DNA of 64,000 nucleotides, taken from contig JAUPSS010000007.1 of NCBI GenBank assembly GCA_040285825.1, positions 2,826,689 through 2,890,688 of the forward strand, in the 5' to 3' direction. This stretch comes from Eukaryota sp. TZLM1-RC. Its lineage: Eukaryota; Metamonada: BaSk clade. The notes beneath the pieces are model-generated. The model was not told the origin of the DNA. It ran no database searches and saw only the letters and a program-made list of their open reading frames with translations. Made by a program: the position numbers and the translations under genes. Positions 56,363-64,000 of the stretch are shown one piece after another (within the stretch, counting starts at the first letter, position 1; the number at the start of each line of letters is the position of its first letter).

Positions 56363-57594
56363 AGGTGGTTATTTGAATTGAATAGTTAATAAATAGATTT
56401 TGCGATTGAGCTATGATTTTTGTGATTGTATCTTTTACAACAATATAGCTATTGTAAAACTATTGTTATTGGGTTGCAAATATAAAATAATAATTAATTT
56501 AATAATATAGTTAAATTTAGAAAAAAAGTTGTAATTTATTTTTTAAGAACAAGTATTCTCAACAGCAATCAAATTTAACTTGATTTATTTAATATCAATT
56601 ATATATAGAATTCCACCCCATAAATGCCTGAGCAAACATTGCAGAAGATCAACAATAGGTATATCGTGCTCTGTTGTTTGATAACGTAGAAAAATACGAT
56701 CACCATGACTGATGATTACAAATTGTGGGTCAATTGTTTTTGTTTTTGTTAATAGAGAGTTTTTTATCTTAAACCTTCCAAAAATCATTGACAGGCAGTT
56801 TTCCCTTTGGTAATACTGTCTACGAGATGACAAAGCAGAGGATAACAAGTGAACAGAATCTTTAAAAATTGAACAGATAATTGCTACTTTTGCTACTGTT
56901 TTTTTTTGGATTTTGTTTTCAAAATTGTGAAGCAGATTGTTTATCCAAATAAAGAAATTCAGCTGGATGCAGATCAACCAATTGATCAGTAACAGGAGCA
57001 AGATCAGAAGAGAACAGAGCGTTTTTCCCAGCGTTTTCGTACAATCTTATTCTTAGGTTGTTTTTGTGTTTTTGCTACTGTTTCCACTTCTATCGCCTAA
57101 AAAATTTAGACCTCTCTTCTAGTTTGTTCCTGTTGTCTTTTCTCTTTGAGGATTTCTCCTTGACTTTGATGTCAATAGAACTGTTGATGGTCTTTGCTCG
57201 TTAGATTGCGACATACTATGTAAATGTAATGAAATCTATTACGAAGAGGAACTGCATTCTCTCTTCTTAAACTAATAGGCGGAATACTAATTAACTAACT
57301 TAATAACTATAAATACTATTCAAGACTAACACTGTCTATCAAAATTTATGTTAGTCCTTCTCTCAACAATTTGTTCAACTTCTCTCAGAATACATAAGGC
57401 GGGCAATGCGAACACAATGTATTTTCAAATCACCAAAAATCTCTTTCCTCAAGCACCCCAACTATTGTCAAAAACATACCTACAGCCTTTTCTTTTAGAA
57501 TGTTTCCTTGTGAAAACAACCAACTAGAAATAGGGATGTATAGTCTCTTGAAAATAATAAACAACGATTCTATTTCCTTTGCTGCTTGGCATCG
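56363..57594. other. intergenic; weak coding traces only
   Basis: A minus-strand frame at 56585-57001 (138 codons, hydrophobic start, ending GGILYIIDIK) and short stretches such as TVAKTQKQPKNKIVRKRWEK (minus, ~57060-57010) look partly coding. No ATG, splice sites or family fit well enough for a gene call. Confidence 0.35.
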
Positions 57595-57611
57595 ATTTAT
57601 TTCAAAAACTA
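57595..57611. repeat. target-site duplication, left copy (17 bp)
   Basis: ATTTATTTCAAAAACTA, repeated exactly at 57776-57792. Confidence 0.85.
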
Positions 57612-57775
57612 TTGTATTGTGTATTTTTAATAGATTACCTCGGTTTTTCAATCGAATTACAGAAGCTTTAGCTAGACAGCAAGCAAATCAAGATTTTGTA
57701 GATGAAAAGTTGGTTCAATGCTTTTCGTCCCATTAGTGATGAATTAATTTTATTAAGTGTACATGTTCAATGCAT
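57612..57775 (+). mobile_element. 164-bp family D insertion (C-terminal tail and 3' UTR)
   Basis: From about 57629 it matches the family D tail (INRLPRFFNRITEALARQQANQDFVDE) and 3' UTR (TCGTCCCATTAGTGATGAA...), and it is flanked by a 17-bp perfect duplication. The first ~17 bases are not obviously family D. Confidence 0.85.
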
Positions 57776-59012
57776 ATTTATTTCAAAAACTACCTTAGTC
57801 CACATTATGGTGGTTTAGGGTGGACGAAGGCTTCTATTCTTACCTCGTGTGCTTTTGTTGGTGGATGCAGAAATGCAATCTTTGAGTTTTCCGAAAGATT
57901 TGCAGATTGGGAAGATTTATTGATGACAACGCAAAGTTCCACTGTTTTTGCATTAAATGAAGAAATTTCAAGAATTGATGTAGAAAAATGGGATCGATGT
58001 TTTCCCCAATCATTCAATGGCAATATTCCAGAAAAAAATGTTTTAAATTTGAAGTACACTCTTCGAACATTACAGAAAAGATTGACTGGAATGTATGAAA
58101 AAGATCTTTATAATAATATTTGCAGCTCGGCTGTTTTAAATCAAGATCTTCGCTCATTGTTATTGGAAAAGGGTGTTTGTGAAAACAAGGCGTCAGATTC
58201 TTCACTTTTTGTAACCATTGTACCACGAAGATTTGGATTGTGTGCCACTAATGAAGCATTTGTAACAAAAATGAGATTATATTTGAACATCCCCATTAAC
58301 CAATTATTATCAAAAGAAAAATGTATTTGTTCGAATTCACCTCAACTCACTTTGCGCCATGCTCTAAATTGCTCTAAATTGATAACTTATCGTTCTTCAT
58401 TACATGATGCTGTTAGAGACACTGTTTTCAATATGGCACAAACTGCAAGGATATCGTGTATCAAAGAGCCCCTGCTGAAGGAAACACTTTCTCTGAATAA
58501 TTTTGGTTCTGATGATAGAGGTGATGTATACTGTGATTGGATTGATAATTCTGAAGCTATTGTTGACTTTGTCTCATGTAATGTTGCAAACGATACTTTG
58601 GTTCACAGAAGAAAACTTAATCCTGTGGCTGCTCTGGATTTTAAAGCAAAAGAAAAACATAGAAAATATGATAAAGAAATTGAAGATGCAAATGTCGATA
58701 GAAATACACAGCTGGTTTTTATTGCTTTCCCATTTTCGATAAATGGAAGATTATCAGTTGAAGCAGAAACTTTTTTGGATGACTTCCAAAAAATGGTGAA
58801 AGAAAAAACAATGAAAAGATTTGATATTTTTTTATGGCGTTCACGGATTCAATTTGCCATTATTAATAGATTACCGCGGTTTTTCAATCGAATTAGAGAA
58901 GCTTTAGCTAGACAGCAAGCAAATCAAGATTTTGTAGAGGAAAACTTGGTTTAATGATAGTCGTCCCATTAGTTATGATTTAATTTAATCAAGTGTGCAA
59001 ATTCAATAAATA
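57776..59012 (+). mobile_element. family D copy with an intact frame, inserted at the same site
   Basis: Starts with the duplicated ATTTATTTCAAAAACTA (57776-57792) and then family D sequence from CCTTAGTCCACATTATGG. The frame 57770-58954 (394 codons) is unbroken: GGLGWTKASILTSCAFVGGC, VTIVPRRFGLCATNEAFVTK, knuckle CICSNSPQLTLRHALNC, AVRDTVF, DDRGDVYCDWIDNSEAIVDF, then the C-terminal helix. The RT is absent. It is almost identical to 19165-20340. AAAAACTATTG at 59016-59026 repeats the target side (AAAAACTATTG at 57604-57614), suggesting a second, short duplication. Confidence 0.88.
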
Positions 59013-59429
59013 TGAAAAAACTATTGCTAAGCTATGTTTAAATTTGTCAACACAATTCCTCAAGTTTTCCAACGTTCTAGTTGCTTTTTCCAATTTACAT
59101 TAACATGCAAACAAAGTTTGTTCCTCACATACAAAAGGCAGCTTGTCAAAGAATGGAAGGTTTAGTGAAGTTAGTTCCAACAAAATTTGATGACCCAAAC
59201 ACATGGTTTCGAATTAGTTCAAACTTGACATCAGACACAGACGCAAAAAATGTTGTTCTTAAAGAATTATGTGAGCAAGCAAAGTTCGTGTGAGTTGGTG
59301 AAGTGGTTCCTTAAATTAGTGATATTTTATTGTACTTGTCAATGTCATGTCTCTGTCAACATCATGCCCTTCTCAACATCAGGTTTCCTCACATATTTTT
59401 CCTTGTTAACTGTTGCTGATTGTTAGCAA
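59013..59429 (+). other. intergenic; possible 62-codon frame at 59105-59293
   Basis: An ATG at 59105 opens MQTKFVPHIQKAACQRMEGL...ELCEQAKFV. No family is recognised and no supporting signal was found, so I do not call it a gene. Confidence 0.35.
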
Positions 59430-60197
59430 ATGTCATCTGCAATCCGAGTCATTTTAGATAAACTCCACCAGCTAAGAACTGTTGACGGTGTCTCTCTTGT
59501 ACATTTGCGTCCTTTTCTTCCATCCGCTGAAGCGTTGTCCGACCAAGTCCCCCGTTGTACACAAGAACACATTCGAAAGCAACAGCAGATTCATCCTCAT
59601 ACTGGTAATGACAATTTCGATCAGTCTTTCCTCAACTTTCTGAATGCTGATGTCTCAGATCAAATAACATCCCTGTCCTCTTGGTTATATGTGTCACGTA
59701 AGCTGCATCCACTGCTGAGTAGCTTCTTCCTGCTCACAGCAGATAGTATGTTCAACTTGCCAGAAATTCCCTGTTCATTAGCTTTTTCCCTCATTGATAC
59801 ACTACCCTTCTGTGATTTAGATAACCTCCGTTTGTTTTTGCCATTTTTAAAACATCAGTACCGTGACTTTGGCTCACAGTACACTCTTGGATTTACTCAG
59901 ATGAACATTACTTTCCGCGACGGCATTTGTGTGGTGGACATGGGGTCTTTCGACTACCCCAAACAGTCCATCATTTCACGTTGTTGGGCTCTACTGCTGG
60001 TCTTTTTGTCTCATCAAAAAAGGTCTATACGGTCTTTGCTCATCCTTCCCAAACATGATCCAAATAAGAAACACTCAATGGCCAATTTCAACTTGACCGA
60101 ACTAACTTTAAGTAAGATTTGGGCTGATTTGAGTCGTTCTTTGGATCCAGTAACAAGGTTTATTAATCACCAGTATTCATCTAGATCATTAAGGTGA
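59430..60197 (+). CDS. uncharacterised 255-residue protein
   Basis: No intron needed; ATG at 59430. Mostly helical with hydrophobic stretches (LHPLLSSFFLLTADSMFNLP, SIISRCWALLLVFLSHQKRS) but no clear membrane protein signature. The middle YTLGFTQMNITFRDGICVVD looks like a beta hairpin. Family unknown. Confidence 0.6.
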   Translation: MSSAIRVILDKLHQLRTVDGVSLVHLRPFLPSAEALSDQVPRCTQEHIRKQQQIHPHTGNDNFDQSFLNFLNADVSDQITSLSSWLYVSRKLHPLLSSFFLLTADSMFNLPEIPCSLAFSLIDTLPFCDLDNLRLFLPFLKHQYRDFGSQYTLGFTQMNITFRDGICVVDMGSFDYPKQSIISRCWALLLVFLSHQKRSIRSLLILPKHDPNKKHSMANFNLTELTLSKIWADLSRSLDPVTRFINHQYSSRSLR

Positions 60198-61398
60198 AGG
60201 GAGTTGTCTATCGTTTCAGATGTGAGTGTGATAAATCGTTTTGTAAATAAAGAAATTTTGCTCTTTTTTTTTAATATTTTTTTTGTCGTTTTTCAATCAG
60301 TTTGTGGTGAATGTTGAAATATGTTCAATTGAATGGAGTTTTTAGCAAATAGCATTCATGACAATCAACTCATTGGACACTAACTTGGACTCTAACTAAC
60401 ACAAGTGAATGATCTGATGATCATATGTTATCTACCAACATCAAGAGTTTGCTGTATTTGATTTAAGTTTCAATAGCCACCTTCAATTAGAATAAAGTAG
60501 CGGTACTGATTTTTTGTACATCAACAAACATTGATTCAAAAGTTCCATAGAATCAAGTTAAGCTATTGTATAATATCATTTTCATCACTTCATCACATCA
60601 TTTTAGTTATATATTGTCGTTAAAGGGAGGAGACAGCGGTTGAAGAGACAGTGTGATAGTTGCATAACCAACATATTTTTGAACTTCTGGAGTAATCCAC
60701 CGTGTTTGAGAAAATGTTCAACCTGAAAAGATTTAAACAAGAAAATGTTTGAACATTCTGCAAAAAGTGGCAATTGGTAACACATGCATTGTTGAACCCT
60801 GGGGTATTTAAAATTACGAGGACAAATATAATTATTGAAATTTCTATTCGACAGCTTCAGTGTGTTCATCAATATTTTTGCAAGCACATTTCCACCCGTG
60901 TAGAAATTAGTTTTCCTCATTGGTTTTGAATTTGCTCAAATGCATCTATAATCCACTGTCCAATTTTTGATTGACGGTAGTGACCAATGAATTCCACCTA
61001 GCATTTCCTACGTTGTGTTATCATCACCTAGTAATAATTTCAGTGAAGAATTCCCCAAATTTGTCACCCATTGTTAAAGGATGCAATTCAGAGAAGTGTA
61101 AAATGCACAATAGATCGGGTGCGCTTGTAACAGGTTTACAATAGTCAACTAGACTAACTCCACGTTTCTTTGGTGGTTCAGAAGGAGGAAGGTTTAAAAA
61201 TGATAGTGTGTCGTAATAGAAAGGAGTTTTATTGTTCAATTAAACTTATATATATGGTGTTATGAGTCAACTTTATTCCCATTTTTAGTGTCCAACACAC
61301 TCAGCCAACCAAGTTGATACTCTTTTTTCTGACCAAAGTTACCTCAGCTTCATACAACAGAAAAGATGTTTATTAATGAAAAAGCACGAAATTGAAAG
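60198..61398. other. intergenic; no supportable gene
   Basis: Minus-strand frames at 60603-60920 (ATG 60920) and 61024-61239 (no ATG; NLPPSEPPKKRGVSLVDYC) are open and somewhat less AT-rich, and could be exons of a small spliced gene. I could not find splice sites of the type seen elsewhere. Confidence 0.35.
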
Positions 61399-62763
61399 TT
61401 ACGGAGAAGAACGAGCCACCTTCTTTGGCGGCTCTCTGTTGTTCATCTGCTCTAAAGCATTTTCTACCAACTGCATACATGTCTTCTTTGTTACCTTACC
61501 TTCTAGCACACATATATCTTCTTTACTGAGACCATGGCGCTGCAGAAATTCTTGTGTATTGGAATAGTTCAACAAATAACCTACAAGTCCTTGCTGTCCT
61601 ATCTTAGGTCTAACTTTTAGAATCTTATCAACTGCAGCATTGACCTTTGGTTGAATAGTGCTAGGTTCAATCACATTTGTAGAAGCTACTCTAGGATAAC
61701 GTTGCCTAGGACGTAGACGAACAGGACGATCCTCATCAGATGGTAGTTCTTTCACCATAGAATTTGATTTGTAGAAACCACCATCATCTACAATTGATCC
61801 CTCTTCCACTAAGTTTGACAGTTCGTTGAGGATGAGACTCTTCTTGTTTTGAAGATAGTGTGTAAAATAACGCACAATACCAAACCCCAAAGGTCCGCAC
61901 CATGTCTGAGGAAAACCTTCTGGACAGTGAGGGGACATATGGAATAGATGACGGGGGAAGAACTTTAGACTTTGAGGGCTACCAAGCAAGGCCGAGATTG
62001 CCTGAGCTTCAGTTAGTCCTTTAAGGCTTGCTGACACTAACCCGAGAAGGGAGAGCCTGATGACTTGCTGCTGAGATTGAGGATCCAGCTTTGACTGAAA
62101 GTGAACAGGTAATACAGGTACATCTGGTATATCGTAATCGTACATGAAATGGTCAGGGCGCATTGGTTGGTGCATTGGTTGTTGTCCAAGAAACGGATGT
62201 CTTTCCTGTTGGTACATAGGCATCAACGAGTTTGAGTACATTGGCCTAAATCCTCCACGAGTTAGATCACTCATTGGTTGCCTGAATGGAGACTGCTGAT
62301 GTGTAATTGCTGGATGAACAGATCGAAGCAGCTCTGTCTGTGAAGAACGTGATGCATCAGTAAGTGGAGGTCTCCCTTGAGATGATGGCCTTGAGTCATC
62401 GCCTTCACGTTCTTCTGAAGGACTAGACAGTGGTGAAGGGTCACCATCAGATGGATAGGATGAACTCACTTGGATGGCTTGTGGTACATGGCTTTCTTTC
62501 GAAGCAAAACTGACCAATGTTTTGCCTGACTCAATTTTAGTTATAATCTCAGATATTTTTGTTGCCATTTTATTAACAACAGTGGTCAGTTCTGTGATGT
62601 TCTTGTTCAATGTTGATATGTTATCGGAAAGCACTTGACCATCTGGAGATGGAGAGTTCAGTGAACCCTGAGATAGGGAATGGACTTGCTGTGATTGAAC
62701 ACTTGTGGAGTCTGTAGTTGGATTTGCTCCTGTTTCGGTATTTGTATTGGAACCACCAGTCAT
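61399..62763 (-). CDS. uncharacterised 454-residue protein, disordered N-terminus
   Basis: Start ATG 62763 (MTGGSNTNTETGANP). Residues 1-~215 are Ser/Thr/Gln/Pro/Met-rich and include a short coiled coil (LNKNITELTTVVNKMATKI). The C-terminal half is helical (QQQVIRLSLLGLVSASLKGL, VDKILKVRPKIGQQGLVGYL, MQLVENALEQMNN) and contains a basic SDEDRPVRLRPRQRYPRV stretch that may bind nucleic acid or act in nuclear import. No family recognised. The start is preceded by further open frame without ATG. Confidence 0.6.
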   Translation of the reverse strand: MTGGSNTNTETGANPTTDSTSVQSQQVHSLSQGSLNSPSPDGQVLSDNISTLNKNITELTTVVNKMATKISEIITKIESGKTLVSFASKESHVPQAIQVSSSYPSDGDPSPLSSPSEEREGDDSRPSSQGRPPLTDASRSSQTELLRSVHPAITHQQSPFRQPMSDLTRGGFRPMYSNSLMPMYQQERHPFLGQQPMHQPMRPDHFMYDYDIPDVPVLPVHFQSKLDPQSQQQVIRLSLLGLVSASLKGLTEAQAISALLGSPQSLKFFPRHLFHMSPHCPEGFPQTWCGPLGFGIVRYFTHYLQNKKSLILNELSNLVEEGSIVDDGGFYKSNSMVKELPSDEDRPVRLRPRQRYPRVASTNVIEPSTIQPKVNAAVDKILKVRPKIGQQGLVGYLLNYSNTQEFLQRHGLSKEDICVLEGKVTKKTCMQLVENALEQMNNREPPKKVARSSP

Positions 62764-62944
62764 TTGCGAACGGATGCTAAACAGTGTGTAAGAGTTCGCT
62801 GTTTTAGACTGTTTTATAGATATCCGTAAAACATTACAATAAAGGAACTGTAAACACAATTTAGTTCAACAATTAATGTTAGTTTTTTTACATCTCATCT
62901 TTTTGCAACAACACACTCTAAAGCAATTTGATTAAATTCCCAGC

Positions 62945-64000
62945 CATTCACTCCCAAATTTATGTTTTTGCCTGAAAAGGCTTCAGCACCATCTGGTTAA
63001 ATTATATGAAAGCTTGGATTATGAAGTAGGACTTGGCTTGGCCAAAACTGAAAATCCCGCTTTCGGTAATTTTTTCAAGGACATTCGTGATAGTTCTGCT
63101 GCTGCTCTAGTAACTCAAATTCCCTCTGTTTATGGACTTTTGTTAAAAAAACAACGAATGGCTTTTAAACATGCGTTTTCTATGGCCAAAGTTTTCTATG
63201 TATTCTATGGCCAAACAATATGTCCAATCATTCAACATGTAAATGTAACAAACCTCTTTTGTTTACTCATCTTGTGAACTGTAAACATTTTATTGCATTT
63301 AGAAGCAAAGTACAAAATAATGTCAGATCCCAAATTTATGGCATTGCAAATCATATGGAGTAGATTCCTGTTTGGTGATGCCGTTAGGCAGAAATACCAA
63401 AGAAGAAAAGACAGAAGAGAGCATTTATTAATAAAAGATACCTGTTCTTGAACAAGTGTCACGTCATAACGTGAAATACTGAGACACCTAATAACGTAAC
63501 TTATCAGCAACAACAACATTAGAGCCTTTGCTATCAAAATTAATTCTTGATGACCCTAATATTGACAGTACGCGCTACAACAGAGCTTTTATGGGTTTGA
63601 CAAGGAATGATTTGGTTGTTCCGGGCTTAAATGGAAGCTTTACCATTTGAGAGGCCATGTCCATTGACCCTTGTAATTCTTCTAACGAACATTTCATTAA
63701 CTCAGATGTAAAAAATCCTCTTCTTGCTGGCGAAAAATGCAAAATTGCTGAGTACGCGAAACCCATTTCCTCAGTTAATGAAAATTCTCATGCCCAATAT
63801 AATTTATGTCCCTTTGGTTTTTCTTTGCTTGAATCTCTAGGTAAGGCTGCTATGGTTTTCCTTGAGGATTTTGTTGTAGTTGTAAAGGAAAGAACTGGAA
63901 GAATTTTCAATCGTGTTTACTGGCAGAACAGGATTGTACTTTCTATTGGTAGGGGAATGGTGAAAATAATTTCTGAGTCACTTTCTTCTTTTGGTGATTT
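62945..64000 (+). mobile_element. family 1 retroelement copy, running off the window
   Basis: 5'-truncated; starts at TCCCAAATTTATGTTTTTGCC and encodes LKRLQHHLVKLYESLDYEVG, LGLAKTENPAFGNFFKDIRD, then a damaged knuckle region, an unrelated ~145-bp insertion at 63374-63519, YNRAFMGLTRNDLVVPGLNG and FSLLESLGKAAMVFLEDF. REL motif RGD is RND here. It keeps in frame the junction that is shifted in the copy at 12790-15749. Confidence 0.87.
63374..63519. mobile_element. ~145-bp unidentified insertion inside the family 1 copy
   Basis: Compared with 13383-13400, the element sequence is interrupted between GATTCCTG and TTAGAGCC. The insert can be read as TGATGCC...AACAACA (TG...CA ends) and holds an internal CACGT-CATA-ACGTG inverted repeat. 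It may be a solo LTR or a small non-autonomous element; no clear target duplication. Confidence 0.5.

Overview
The window is nuclear DNA of a unicellular eukaryote (protist). It is AT-rich, genes sit on both strands, intergenic gaps are short, and single-copy housekeeping genes are separated by many decayed non-LTR retrotransposons. Recognisable genes include kinesin, a MAK/ICK-type kinase, ubiquitin-L40 fusion, ubiquilin, uS15/RPS13, LSm5, Ytm1/WDR12, TRAPPC4/Trs23, Sec20, a BLOC1S2-like protein, ArfGAP, a sirtuin, an ataxin-10-like protein and a probable Med21. TAA, TAG and TGA all act as stops. The kinesin and MAK-type kinase hint at a ciliated cell. The lineage cannot be fixed from sequence alone. 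Eight introns of 26-34 nt could be placed from protein family alignment. All end in YTNAY-NNN-AG, and seven of eight start GTATGY or GTTTGY. A branch-point motif fused to the 3' splice site recalls metamonads such as Trichomonas and Giardia, so a metamonad is a reasonable but unproven guess.

Layout. 1-2.8 kb: 3' part of a beta-propeller protein gene. 3.8-5.6 kb: kinesin (-). 5.7-6.8 kb: retroelement pieces. 7.0-12.2 kb: a 1734-residue polytopic membrane protein (-). 12.6-21.3 kb: a dense retroelement block with one nearly complete copy nested in another, plus tRNA-Arg(ACG). 21.6-26.4 kb: sirtuin, Sel1-repeat protein and a lysine-rich RPA34-like protein. 26.8-29.5 kb: retroelements. 29.8-31.9 kb: Med21-like, ArfGAP and LSm5. 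32.2-37.1 kb: nested retroelements and tRNA-Gly(TCC), then a perfect 103-bp tandem duplication. 38.4-45.5 kb: ataxin-10-like, small proteins, WDR12, remnants of a Fanzor/TnpB-like nuclease and of a DDE integrase, and Sec20. 45.8-50.0 kb: very decayed retroelements. 50.1-56.4 kb: a gene-dense stretch (unknown protein, RPS13, MAK-type kinase, TRAPPC4, ubiquitin-L40, BLOC1S2-like, ubiquilin) with divergent start codons only 63-71 bp apart. 57.6-59.0 kb: two serial retroelement insertions. 59.4-62.8 kb: uncharacterised proteins. 62.9 kb to the end: another retroelement copy.

The retroelements share one architecture: (N-terminal zinc ribbon) - reverse transcriptase with YMDD - C-terminal CxC...H...C knuckle - restriction-like endonuclease (REL) signature. 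No APE-type endonuclease is visible. At least six sequence lineages are present, most copies are 5'-truncated, and four insertions have clear 10-17 bp target-site duplications. The host genes serve ribosome biogenesis and translation (WDR12, RPS13, L40), RNA decay or splicing (LSm5), transcription (Med21-like, RPA34-like), ER-Golgi traffic (TRAPPC4, Sec20, ArfGAP), protein quality control (ubiquilin) and cilia or cytoskeleton (kinesin, MAK-type kinase). They do not form an operon-like pathway; neighbours look unrelated.
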